From the NCBI GenBank assembly GCA_964387025.1, contig CAYLUZ010000001.1, forward strand, positions 372,001 through 436,000: a stretch of 64,000 nt of DNA, written 5' to 3'. Of this stretch, positions 7,580 to 16,276 are shown piece by piece. Position numbers and translations under genes: made by a program. The stretch's first letter is position 1. Each line of letters starts with the position of its first letter. A model generated the notes under the pieces. The model saw only the letters and a list, made by a program, of their open reading frames with translations. It ran no database searches and was not told the origin of the DNA. Source of the DNA: PNON01 sp964387025 (GTDB lineage Bacteria; Chloroflexota; Anaerolineae; Anaerolineales; Anaerolineaceae).

Positions 7580-8605
7580 TTACATAATACCCATTTTTAT
7601 GCTTTCACAATAAGGAGGCTTAAAAATCCCTCTTTCAGTAATTATTGATGTGATGAAATCATGCGGGGTGATATCAAAAGCCGGATTGAAAACCGGAGTT
7701 CCGATCGGTGCGATGGCTTGTCCTTCGATGGTCAAAATTTCATCCGCGCTGCGTTCTTCCACCGGGATGGCATTTCCATTAGGAGTGTTCATGTCTAGGG
7801 TGCTGGTCGGTCCAACTATATAAAACGGGACACTATGCGCTTTGGCTGCCAAGGCCAGGTTGTAGGTACCTACCTTGTTGGCAGTATCCCCGTTAGCTGC
7901 CACGCGGTCGCAACCCACCACGCAGAGGTCCACCCCGCGGGTGCGCATGACATGCCCGGAAGCGCCATCCACGATCACTTTAAAGGGAATACCCAGTTTC
8001 TGCAATTCCCAGGCGGTCAGTCGGGAACCCTGCAGCCGCGGGCGGGTTTCATCCACGTAAACAAACACATTCCGCCCATGTTCGTGAGCTGTGCGGATCA
8101 CACCCAGCGCTGTTCCGTATCCGGATGTGGCCAGGGCACCGGTGTTGCAGTGATGAATGAACCTGGCATTCTGGGGTACAAGTTCCAGCCCATTGAGTCC
8201 GATCTGGATATTGGCTTGCGCATCTTCTTCAAAGATAGCTATCGCTTCAGTTATTACGGAATCCCGGATATCTCTGGCATTCTGAACTGCCAAAAGCACA
8301 CGGTCTACAGCCCAGGCCAGGTTGACCGCAGTTGGCCGTGCGGCTTTTAGAATATTCCCGGCTTTTTCAAGATCACGAAATATGCTCTCGCTGCTTCCTG
8401 ACTGGGCCTGTAGCGCAGCCAGCGCCATTCCAAACCCGGCTGCCGATCCGATGGCAGGTGCGCCGCGTACCACCATGGTCCGAATGGCTTCAGCCACTTC
8501 CCTTGTTTCGGTAAATTCCAAATAGACTTCTTCGAGTGGAAGCCGGCGCTGGTCGATCATGCTCAATGAATGCCCCATCCATTTGAGGCTGTAATAGTCT
8601 TCCAT
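7580..8605 (-). CDS. mtnA: S-methyl-5-thioribose-1-phosphate isomerase
   Basis: A 341-residue enzyme that converts methylthioribose-1-phosphate to methylthioribulose-1-phosphate in methionine salvage. It is close to the usual family length. Diagnostic motifs are VRGAPAIGSAAGFGMALA, HHCNTGALATSGYGTALGV (catalytic Cys), YVDETRPRLQGSRLTAWEL and VVGCDRVAANGDTANKVGTY (catalytic Asp). The eIF2B-like fold family also includes ribose-1,5-bisphosphate isomerases, but these motifs and the length favour MtnA. No other salvage gene is adjacent. An M24 peptidase gene lies upstream on the same strand, 51 bp away, so co-transcription is possible. Confidence 0.93.
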   Translation of the reverse strand: MEDYYSLKWMGHSLSMIDQRRLPLEEVYLEFTETREVAEAIRTMVVRGAPAIGSAAGFGMALAALQAQSGSSESIFRDLEKAGNILKAARPTAVNLAWAVDRVLLAVQNARDIRDSVITEAIAIFEEDAQANIQIGLNGLELVPQNARFIHHCNTGALATSGYGTALGVIRTAHEHGRNVFVYVDETRPRLQGSRLTAWELQKLGIPFKVIVDGASGHVMRTRGVDLCVVGCDRVAANGDTANKVGTYNLALAAKAHSVPFYIVGPTSTLDMNTPNGNAIPVEERSADEILTIEGQAIAPIGTPVFNPAFDITPHDFITSIITERGIFKPPYCESIKMGIM

Positions 8606-8656
8606 TTATTCCTCCAGACCTGTGCTGCTAAATATCAGGGTATTGGCAGTGATTAT

Positions 8657-9844
8657 CTACCACTCCTCAACAGGTGTTGATAACCATACCGGCGTATTAT
8701 CTCTGATTGCCAGATTATCTTCAATGCGGATACCGCCGAAGCCGGGAATATAGACGCCAGGTTCGACACTGGTAACCATTCCTGCTTCGAGAATCCCCAC
8801 TGAGTCCGGTCCAAGTTGAGGTATGGCTTCGTGATAGCGCCAGCCGACGCCATGCCCGGTGCCGTGGATGAAGTATTCGCCCAAGCCTGCTTCCGTGATT
8901 ACTTTCCGGGCAGCAGCATCAGGTGCAGAATATTGATTACCAGCCAGTAATTGAGCCGCAGCAGCTTTTTGTGCTAAAAGCACAGTATTGTAAACTCGTT
9001 TTTGTTCATTGTTTGATGCACCTGTACAAAACACCCGGGTGAGATCGCTCCAGTAGCCGTCTGCTACGACTGCCATTTCAATAATAACCAGATCGCCTGA
9101 TTCAAATTTTCTCTGTCCGGCAGGAATGAGCATGGATTGGAGCAGGCTGCCTTCCGGTCCACTGGTTGCTTCGGCGAATGCGCGCACAAGCCGGGCTCCC
9201 TGAAAACCGCTGCCATTTACGCGAATGGAATTTTCGACAAGCGACGCAGCTTCTACCTCTGACATCCCGGGATGTATTTTATTCTGTAGCTCATCCAATC
9301 CGATTTGGGCGATTTGGTTGACTCTTATTAATTTGTCTATATCATAAGGTGATTTTATAGCACGAGCGGCTTCGATCACAGGAATACAATCCACTAATGG
9401 ACACCCCGGCATGTTCGACTGAACAATTTCCAACCAGGCTGCATCCGGCAGGTTCATTTCTGCAGATCGGTAAGCAGGAGCACAGGTCTTATAATGTTTT
9501 TCAACCCCTATCCGTTTTCCTGGGAGGCTATATTTGCGATAAAGCAGGGAAAGAAAATCAGCATAGGTTTTTTCTAGCGAGTTATGTCGCAGGTGCCCCC
9601 ACCCAAAGATAGTGACCTGAGTGTTGTTGGGTTCCACCCAGTTTTGTTCGCAATCGGGCTGCAATAAAAAGCTGCCCATATCCGGAATATATACTGCGAT
9701 TGACACCCCATGGACCGGGTATGTACCGGTCAGGTACATTACATTTTCAGGCAACATACACACCAGGGTATCCTGACCTGATTGTGCAAGATATTGATCC
9801 AGCCGACTATTAGTTTGTTGCTCATTCTGGTTTATACTTGACAA
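8657..9844 (-). CDS. M24-family metallopeptidase (Xaa-Pro peptidase-like)
   Basis: A 395-residue protein with a creatinase N-terminal domain (about 1-170) and a pita-bread M24 domain. The metal-site motifs are GYWSDLTRVF (second Asp), the His motif HGTGHGVGWRYHE, SVEPGVYIPGFGG (Glu) and IRIEDNL (Glu). The first metal-ligand position, normally Asp in V(I/L)(I/L)DxG, reads VIIEMAV, so Glu replaces Asp. This could change metal preference or activity. Most relatives cleave X-Pro dipeptides in the cytoplasm. It sits just upstream of mtnA on the same strand. Confidence 0.85.
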   Translation of the reverse strand: MSSINQNEQQTNSRLDQYLAQSGQDTLVCMLPENVMYLTGTYPVHGVSIAVYIPDMGSFLLQPDCEQNWVEPNNTQVTIFGWGHLRHNSLEKTYADFLSLLYRKYSLPGKRIGVEKHYKTCAPAYRSAEMNLPDAAWLEIVQSNMPGCPLVDCIPVIEAARAIKSPYDIDKLIRVNQIAQIGLDELQNKIHPGMSEVEAASLVENSIRVNGSGFQGARLVRAFAEATSGPEGSLLQSMLIPAGQRKFESGDLVIIEMAVVADGYWSDLTRVFCTGASNNEQKRVYNTVLLAQKAAAAQLLAGNQYSAPDAAARKVITEAGLGEYFIHGTGHGVGWRYHEAIPQLGPDSVGILEAGMVTSVEPGVYIPGFGGIRIEDNLAIRDNTPVWLSTPVEEW

Positions 9845-9914
9845 TTGACAATCTCCCGGGATTGGTTTTAATTATACAACGCAGGTACGTATCTCATGGA
9901 GTAAAGTAATAAGA

Positions 9915-11378
9915 ATGGACCAATCAAGACCGGAGGATTATCGCCTCAAATGGTACGTCATGGCAGCTGTAGCCATGGGAATATTCCTGGCCACAATTGA
10001 CGGAAGTATTGTCAACATTGCCCTGCCCTCCCTGGTAAATGAACTGCATTCAGATTTCTCCACCATCCAATGGGTGGTGTTGGCTTACTTGTTAACCATC
10101 ACTACGTTAATGCTCAGTATTGGTCGCTGGGCAGATATGGTCGGTAAAAAACGCATCTATGTTTGGGGTTTTGTCATCTTTACCCTAGGTTCATTGGCAT
10201 GCGGTGTTTCCACAAATGTTTTTACATTGATCACTTTTCGTGTGATTCAGGCGGTCGGTGCGGCCATGATGATGGCCCTGGGTTCGGCGATAGTTACTGA
10301 AAATTTCCCTCCGAGTGAAAGGGGGAAAGCTCTGGGTATTACTGGATTGATCGTTTCCATTGGTATCATTACTGGTCCAACGATGGGCGGATTGATCCTT
10401 GGAACATTCTCCTGGCATTGGATCTTCTTTGTTAATCTTCCAGTTGGAATTGTTGGATTGGTGATGGTCATCAAATTTGTACCAGATATCATCCCGGGGG
10501 AAAAACAAAAATTTGATTTTCTTGGGGCGGTCACCTTGTTTATCAGCCTGGTCTGCCTGCTTTTTGGATTAACCATTGGAGAAACCAACGGTTTTATCAA
10601 CCTGCCTGTGATTGCTCTGGCAATTGGCTTTATTATTTTTCTTGGTGCATTCCTCCGGGTTGAATCGAAGAGTCCTCAACCCATGATCGATCTGGGCTTA
10701 TTTCGAAATCTATATTTCAGCACTAATCTGGTGACCGGATTTATAACTTTCATTGCTTTTTCAGGGACCATGATCTTAATGCCATTTTTTCTGGAAGATC
10801 TGCAACATTATTCTCCTCAAATGGTTGGGCTACTTATGGCAGTTGTACCGGTCTGCATGGGAATAATTGCCCCCCTTTCCGGGATGCTTTCTGACCGTTG
10901 GGGAAGCCGCCCGTTTACGATAGCCGGATTGGGAATGTTGATCATTGGGTATATAGGAGTGAGTACGCTGACCCTGGAGACTTCAGCGATTGGATATGTA
11001 CTCAGATTTCTACCTGTTGGAATTGGGGCAGGATTATTTCAATCTCCAAATAATAGTGCGATCATGAGTGAGGCACCACGCGATCGAATGGGTGTGGCTT
11101 CAGGGTTGCTTTCCATCACCCGAACACTTGGTCAAATAACCGGGATTGCTATTCTTGGTGCCATCTGGTCAGCTCGGATCATACATCGCAGCCTGCCGGT
11201 AGTGGTTAACACTTCTTCAGAAGCTGCTCCACTTATTCAAGTTCAGGCACTGAATGATACGACAATTATTGTGGTGATCCTGCTGACAATGGGTATCACG
11301 ATCAGCATCTTTACCTGGTTTAAAGAAAGATCGAAAAAGCACTTTGAAGTGGAACTATCCCGAGTCCATCCCGAATAA
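9915..11378 (+). CDS. MFS multidrug exporter, DHA2 (EmrB/QacA) type, 14 TM
   Basis: A 487-residue inner-membrane transporter with about 14 predicted membrane segments. It carries DHA2 features: ATIDGSIVNIALPSL in TM1 (motif D1), GRWADMVGKKRIYVWGF (motif A), the motif C-like stretch GITGLIVSIGIITGPTMGGLILG, and LSDRWGSRPFTIAGLGM for the second half. Members export lipophilic drugs by proton antiport. There is no adjacent regulator of its own and no membrane-fusion partner. It is followed in the same direction by a LamG-like gene about 75 bp away. Confidence 0.9.
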   Translation: MDQSRPEDYRLKWYVMAAVAMGIFLATIDGSIVNIALPSLVNELHSDFSTIQWVVLAYLLTITTLMLSIGRWADMVGKKRIYVWGFVIFTLGSLACGVSTNVFTLITFRVIQAVGAAMMMALGSAIVTENFPPSERGKALGITGLIVSIGIITGPTMGGLILGTFSWHWIFFVNLPVGIVGLVMVIKFVPDIIPGEKQKFDFLGAVTLFISLVCLLFGLTIGETNGFINLPVIALAIGFIIFLGAFLRVESKSPQPMIDLGLFRNLYFSTNLVTGFITFIAFSGTMILMPFFLEDLQHYSPQMVGLLMAVVPVCMGIIAPLSGMLSDRWGSRPFTIAGLGMLIIGYIGVSTLTLETSAIGYVLRFLPVGIGAGLFQSPNNSAIMSEAPRDRMGVASGLLSITRTLGQITGIAILGAIWSARIIHRSLPVVVNTSSEAAPLIQVQALNDTTIIVVILLTMGITISIFTWFKERSKKHFEVELSRVHPE

Positions 11379-11454
11379 AAAAATTAACCACGAACCATTG
11401 TTCTTGTCTATAATATAGCTAGAATGTTGTAACATCAGGGGGAAGGAGCGAACG

Positions 11455-12213
11455 ATGAAAGTGGTGGATGAGTTTTTGGGAGATGTCCGCAACGCCCATT
11501 GGAACCGTTTGGCGGCAGGTTCAGCCTGGGTCGAAGAATCTTTCGGGTTGCGATTATCCCTGCATGATGCTCCTTCTAGTAAACTGTCAGTAGCCCAGAT
11601 CGATGATTATATCAATCGGCCGCGTAGTGATTACTTGTGGCTGCCGCCCAAAATCTTTCGTCTCAAAGCCCGCGTCTCTCACCCTGCCGGAGAGTTGTTG
11701 GGTACAGCCGGTTTCGGGTTCTGGAATAATATGGCACCGCTCTGGGGCACTCACATGGAAGTCAATCCCAACTGGATCTGGTACTATTACGCTTCTCCCC
11801 AATCTACGATCTCTTTAACAAACGGAATTGCAAATGGCTGGAAAGCTTCTGCTGTGTATGGAGGAAAAGGCGGGGAAAGGGCGATGTCTGCCGCCAACAC
11901 TTTTATGAAGATACCCCTGCTTGGGAGACTGCTGACAGGTGTAAGAATGCCTGCGAAAGAAAAATCCCTCGAGGAATGGGATTTTACCGAATGGCACGAG
12001 TTTGAGATCCACTGGCTGCCTGAATCGATCCACTTTCGGATTGATGGTGAAGAGGTATTAGCAGCGAGGGTGAAAGTAAGTGTTCCATTGGCTTTTGTCG
12101 CGTGGATCGATAACAATTATGCTACTGTCAAGCCGAATGGAGAATTTGAAGTCGGTTACCTGGCAGTCAGTCAGGAACAAAGCCTGATGATCCAATCTCT
12201 TGAAATCACATGA
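11455..12213 (+). CDS. hypothetical LamG/concanavalin-like protein
   Basis: A 252-residue soluble protein with no signal peptide. Beta-rich patterns (KIFRLKARVSHPAGELLGTAGFGFWNN, FEIHWLPESIHFRIDGEEV, AFVAWIDNN) resemble the concanavalin-like/GH16-type jelly roll. The catalytic ExDxxE motif of GH16 is not seen, so binding rather than hydrolysis is likelier. Start ATG follows GGAAGGAGCGAACG, a strong site. The ligand is unknown. The gene lies between the drug exporter and the FadR-like regulator, with no functional link evident. Confidence 0.7.
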   Translation: MKVVDEFLGDVRNAHWNRLAAGSAWVEESFGLRLSLHDAPSSKLSVAQIDDYINRPRSDYLWLPPKIFRLKARVSHPAGELLGTAGFGFWNNMAPLWGTHMEVNPNWIWYYYASPQSTISLTNGIANGWKASAVYGGKGGERAMSAANTFMKIPLLGRLLTGVRMPAKEKSLEEWDFTEWHEFEIHWLPESIHFRIDGEEVLAARVKVSVPLAFVAWIDNNYATVKPNGEFEVGYLAVSQEQSLMIQSLEIT

Positions 12214-12324
12214 TCAGTTTCCATGATTCATATATAGTCCACAGGTATCGGGTAGTTTTTATTGATATTAGTTGACTCTTATTAATGCAGTATGGTTCAT
12301 ACCAAAGGTGGCAGGGTAACAATT

Positions 12325-13002
12325 ATGAAATTAAAACCATCCATTTCAGCAGAGCAACAAATATTGGCAGCGATCCAGTCTGGAATGTACCTGGTTGGCA
12401 GTAACCTTCCACCTGAGAGAGAGTTGGCTCTTGACCTGCAAGTTACCCGGCCTACCTTACGAGAAGTATTGCAAAGGCTTGCCAGGGATGGCTGGTTGGA
12501 TATTCACCACGGAAGACCCACAAAAGTCCGAAATTATTTGGAAGATGGAACCCTGACCATCCTCTCGACTTTGGCCGAAAAAATGGAAGAGATCCCGATG
12601 GAACTGATCGATCAGGTATTGAATGTTCGTCTACTGCTGGCTCCAACATACACCCGTCTCGCGATTACGTACTCGCCGGAAGAGGTTGAAAAGTTCATGC
12701 AAAAGATTGAAGAAGGAATCGAAGATCCGGTCATCCTGGCTAATACTGATTTCCAGGTTCAGAAATTGTTGAGCCGGTCGAGTAAAAATTCGATACTTGC
12801 CCTGACCATTAATAATCTGGAAATGTTGTATACAAAAGCCATGACCAGCATTTATCAGGACGCTGAAGCACGAAAACAAGCCAGGGTGTATTTTCGAATG
12901 ATCTATAAAGCTGCCCGGGCAGCTGAACCAGATGCTGCAGAGGCGGTTACCCGCAGAGTAATGCAGGAATCCATTAACAACCTAGCAGGCAAGAATATTT
13001 AA
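12325..13002 (+). CDS. FadR-like GntR-family regulator
   Basis: A 225-residue regulator. The N-terminal GntR winged helix reads NLPPERELALDLQVTRPTLREVLQRLARDGWLDIHHGRPTKV, which is very close to the corresponding block of E. coli FadR. The C-terminal helical region (about 75-220) matches the FadR acyl-CoA-binding domain in length and spacing (ELIDQVLNVRLLLAPTYTRLAI). FadR proteins bind long-chain acyl-CoA and leave DNA. It sits 11 bp upstream of the AGPS-like gene, so it probably controls this lipid-precursor cluster. ATG 12325 is preferred; ATG 12292 would add 11 residues. Confidence 0.85.
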   Translation: MKLKPSISAEQQILAAIQSGMYLVGSNLPPERELALDLQVTRPTLREVLQRLARDGWLDIHHGRPTKVRNYLEDGTLTILSTLAEKMEEIPMELIDQVLNVRLLLAPTYTRLAITYSPEEVEKFMQKIEEGIEDPVILANTDFQVQKLLSRSSKNSILALTINNLEMLYTKAMTSIYQDAEARKQARVYFRMIYKAARAAEPDAAEAVTRRVMQESINNLAGKNI

Positions 13003-13013
13003 GGAGGGCGTCA

Positions 13014-14615
13014 TTGAAACGTTGGAATGGGTGGGGAAACTCCGAAAAGACATATCCGTTAGCTGATAGTGCTGCGAAATACTTATCCAACATCGTCGGG
13101 GATGGACAAATCATTGCGGATGCTAGGTTGGAAGATGTTAATCGTAAGGTACCCGCCAGCCGGCTGCCGCATCATGCATTGATCAATGAATCGGCTGAGG
13201 AGAGAGTAACTCACAGCCGCGGACAAAGCCTGCCCGACTGGGTGGCATTACGGCATGGCAGAATTCCAAAATTTACAGACGGTGTTGCTTATCCGCAAGA
13301 TAGGGAGCAGGTCGCAGACCTGCTTCAAATGGCCAAGCGCCACCATTTTGTCGTTATTCCATATGGTGGGGGAAGCAGTGTACTCGGACATATCAACCCT
13401 GACGGAGGTCAGCCGGTACTGACATTGGATATGGGTCGGATGAACCGTATTTCGGATATTGACGAAGTCAGCCGGACTGCAAGATTCGAAGCTGGTGCTT
13501 CCGGACCGCAAATTGAAACGGAATTGAACAGGCAGGGTTACACCCTGGGGCATTTTCCGCAGAGTTTTGAGTATTCCACATTAGGCGGCTGGGTGGCTAC
13601 ACGTTCGGTGGGGCAGCAATCGTATCGTTATGGGCGCATCGATGAAATGTTGCTGGGCTGTGAGATGCAAACACCACACGGACCATTTGATCTTCCAGCC
13701 ATTCCTGCCAGCGCTGCCGGTCCTGATCTAAGGCAAATTGTCTTAGGGAGCGAAGGGCGATTGGGAGTGATCACTTCAGCGACGATGAAGGTTCACCGCC
13801 TGCCGGAAGAGGAGCAATTCTACTCGGTCTTTTTCCCGGATTGGAAGAGTGGAGCTGATGCAGCCAGGGAAATTGTGCAAAACCAGGTGGATGTTTCCAT
13901 GCTGCGGCTGGCAGACAGCGATGAAACAAACACCACCCTGCAATTATCCGGAAAAGAAAAATTGGTCGACCTCGCAAATAAAGGATTGAACCTGATCGGT
14001 ATCGGTGCAGATCGCTGTCTGCTGATTTATGGGGTGACTGGCAGACCTGAAGCGTGTCACCTGGCATACCGACAGGTGCAGTCTATCAGTCGCAAGCACA
14101 AAGGCTTCCCGGTAAATTTCTTCATCGGCCACACATGGCAAAAGTCGAGATTCTTAACCCCCTATCTGCGTAACACACTATGGGACGCAGGTTATGCGCT
14201 CGATACCCTGGAAACCTGCTTGAGCTGGAGCAAGGTCCTGGAGTGTATGAGTGAGATAAAAGCCACTATTGCTGGCAGTATGCAGCAGGAGGAGGAGAAG
14301 ATTCTGGTCTTTGCCCACCTGTCGCATCTCTATGAAGAGGGGGCGAGCTGTTATGTTACCTATCTCTGGCGAAGGTCACCAGACCCCGATGAAACTCTAC
14401 AAAGCTGGAAAAATATCAAAACTGGGGCCAGTCAGGTGATCATCAAACACGGCGGGACGATCAGTCACCAGCACGGTGTGGGCATTGACCACGCTCCATA
14501 TTTAGCAGCAGAAAAGGGGAAACTGGGTATGGAGTTGATCCAAACCATTTGTAGCAGCCTCGATCCGGATGATATTATGAATCCCGGAAAATTAGTTAAA
14601 CCTCCTCAAAAATAA
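13014..14615 (+). CDS. FAD-linked oxidase, alkyl-DHAP-synthase-like
   Basis: A 533-residue flavoprotein of the VAO family. N-terminal KRWNGWG is typical of alkyldihydroxyacetonephosphate synthase (AGPS). The FAD-binding domain (about 80-260) has VVIPYGGGSSVLGHI, GHFPQSFEYSTLGGWVATRS and YGRIDEM. The C-terminal cap ends with GGTISHQHGVGIDHAPY. AGPS normally has HHH where this protein has HQH, so the middle His is Gln. AGPS exchanges the acyl chain of acyl-DHAP for a fatty alcohol in ether-lipid synthesis. TTG start 13014 is fixed by AAGGAGG 6 bp upstream. It forms an operon with the FadR-like regulator and a GlpD homologue. Confidence 0.8.
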   Translation: MKRWNGWGNSEKTYPLADSAAKYLSNIVGDGQIIADARLEDVNRKVPASRLPHHALINESAEERVTHSRGQSLPDWVALRHGRIPKFTDGVAYPQDREQVADLLQMAKRHHFVVIPYGGGSSVLGHINPDGGQPVLTLDMGRMNRISDIDEVSRTARFEAGASGPQIETELNRQGYTLGHFPQSFEYSTLGGWVATRSVGQQSYRYGRIDEMLLGCEMQTPHGPFDLPAIPASAAGPDLRQIVLGSEGRLGVITSATMKVHRLPEEEQFYSVFFPDWKSGADAAREIVQNQVDVSMLRLADSDETNTTLQLSGKEKLVDLANKGLNLIGIGADRCLLIYGVTGRPEACHLAYRQVQSISRKHKGFPVNFFIGHTWQKSRFLTPYLRNTLWDAGYALDTLETCLSWSKVLECMSEIKATIAGSMQQEEEKILVFAHLSHLYEEGASCYVTYLWRRSPDPDETLQSWKNIKTGASQVIIKHGGTISHQHGVGIDHAPYLAAEKGKLGMELIQTICSSLDPDDIMNPGKLVKPPQK

Positions 14616-14630
14616 CATCTGGCAGTGAAC

Positions 14631-16220
14631 ATGATGTATCGACCTGAACAACGCGGAGAGATCTGGAACACTTTACAGCAGCCCTGGGACATCCTGGTCA
14701 TCGGTGGGGGGATCACCGGGGCAGGAATCTTCAATGCAGCAGCTAGAGCTGGATTGAAAGTACTGTTGGTGGAAGCGCGTGATTATGGCTATGGAACATC
14801 CAGCCGCAGTTCCAAGCTGGTGCATGGCGGGTTCCGCTATCTGAAGAACAGGCAGTTCAATGTCACCCGTGAATCAGTCAGGGAACGTGAGAGGTTGCTT
14901 CGCCAGGCAAAATATCTTGTCACGCCCTTATATTTCCTGCTTCCCAGCCTGGGATTTAGCCGGGCGACACGGCAGGTGTTTCGGTTGGGGGTGACCATTT
15001 ATGACCTGCTGGCTTCCAAGTGGGCGCACGGGGATCTATCCCCGAAGCAGATCCATCGCATTTGCCCGCAGTTGACTAATGACAGGCTGAATGCCGGTTT
15101 TTATTATTATGATGCCGAGGTGGATGACGCCCGCCTGGTTTTAAGGGTCATCCAGGAAGGTATCGCAGCAGGTGGTACAGCGTTGAATTATACCCAGGCA
15201 GAGACATTGCTCTTTCAACAAAATGGGCAGGTGGCAGGCGCTTTACTGCGGGACAACGCACCTTCCGTAAATGGTCAAACGGTAGAAGTATTTGCCCGGG
15301 TGGTGATCAATGCCACCGGCCCCTGGTCGGACGATCTGCGCGGACAGGTCGGCCAGCCGCCGCGCATCCGCAAACAGCGGGGCAGCCATCTCATCTTCCC
15401 TTGGGCAAAATTGCCACTGGCACAAGCTATCACATTGCTGCATCCGCGAGATAAACGCGCCATGTTTGTATTCCCGTGGGAAGGAGTTACAGTCATCGGT
15501 ACGACGGACCTGGACCATCCCCACGAACTTGAAATTCAGCATCCCGAACCGGCAATCACAACAGATGAAGTCGGGTATATCCTGGAGGCTGTCACTTACC
15601 TCTTCCCGGACAGCCAGCTTGGCAGGGAGGATGTGCTATCTTCCATTTCCGGGCTGCGCCCGATCGTGACCAGCGGGGAAAACAACCCGTCCAAAGAATC
15701 ACGGGCGCATACCCTGTGGAATGAACGTGGATTATTGACCATCACCGGCGGAAAACTGACCACCTACCGTTTAATGGCCTTTGAAACTCTGGAAGGCTGC
15801 CGTACTGCATTGAGCGGTGCACCCATCTTTAATAAGGATCAGCCTCTGCTTAATCAAGCTCCAGTCCATAAAGTAACAGGAATGGATGATCCGACCTGGC
15901 ACCGGTTGCTGGGGCGTTATGGTCAGCTGTCGAATGATCTTGCTGGGACATGCCCAGACGAAGAGTTGACCAGCGCGGAAGGTCTGCCGGCACTGTGGGC
16001 GGAACTGCGCTGGGGAGCCAGGCAAGAAGGTGTGGTGCATCTTGATGACCTTTTGTTGCGCCGCACCCGGTTCGGATTAACCCTTAACGAAGGCGGTGTT
16101 GGACAAATGAAACGCATTAAGGCCATCGCCCAGTCGGAATTACGCTGGGAAGACCCAACCTGGCAGTTCGAAGAAGCCCGTTACCGGGCTTTGTGGAAAG
16201 GGTGCTACTCTCTACCTTAA
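14631..16220 (+). CDS. glpD: glycerol-3-phosphate dehydrogenase/oxidase family flavoprotein (GlpD-like)
   Basis: About 529 residues. The Rossmann FAD motif is DILVIGGGITGAGIFNAAARAG, followed by DYGYGTSSRSSKLVHGGFRYL, typical of GlpD. Further GlpD blocks are RKQRGSHLIFP, VFPWEGVTVIGTTDLDH, SGLRPIV and ITGGKLTTYRLMA, and there is a C-terminal helical DAO_C domain. It should oxidise glycerol-3-phosphate to DHAP at the membrane, passing electrons to quinone. In this cluster it could supply the DHAP backbone used by the AGPS-like enzyme. No clear ribosome site is seen; GTG 14625, ATG 14631 and ATG 14634 are all possible starts. A terminator follows. Confidence 0.88.
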   Translation: MMYRPEQRGEIWNTLQQPWDILVIGGGITGAGIFNAAARAGLKVLLVEARDYGYGTSSRSSKLVHGGFRYLKNRQFNVTRESVRERERLLRQAKYLVTPLYFLLPSLGFSRATRQVFRLGVTIYDLLASKWAHGDLSPKQIHRICPQLTNDRLNAGFYYYDAEVDDARLVLRVIQEGIAAGGTALNYTQAETLLFQQNGQVAGALLRDNAPSVNGQTVEVFARVVINATGPWSDDLRGQVGQPPRIRKQRGSHLIFPWAKLPLAQAITLLHPRDKRAMFVFPWEGVTVIGTTDLDHPHELEIQHPEPAITTDEVGYILEAVTYLFPDSQLGREDVLSSISGLRPIVTSGENNPSKESRAHTLWNERGLLTITGGKLTTYRLMAFETLEGCRTALSGAPIFNKDQPLLNQAPVHKVTGMDDPTWHRLLGRYGQLSNDLAGTCPDEELTSAEGLPALWAELRWGARQEGVVHLDDLLLRRTRFGLTLNEGGVGQMKRIKAIAQSELRWEDPTWQFEEARYRALWKGCYSLP

Positions 16221-16225
16221 TGAAT

Positions 16226-16260
16226 AAATACCGCCGGGTTCTTGGCACCGGCGGTATTTT
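16226..16260. terminator. intrinsic terminator after the glpD-like gene
   Basis: AAATACCGCCGG pairs with CCGGCGGTATTT across a 10-base loop, followed by TTTT. It separates this operon from the convergent FAS1 gene and works in both directions. Confidence 0.9.
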
Positions 16261-16276
16261 CTAGGGAGGATCGATA

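Noticed and set aside
7835..8350. A 171-residue open frame antisense to mtnA
   Set aside because: mtnA has all family motifs on the other strand; this frame is its shadow.
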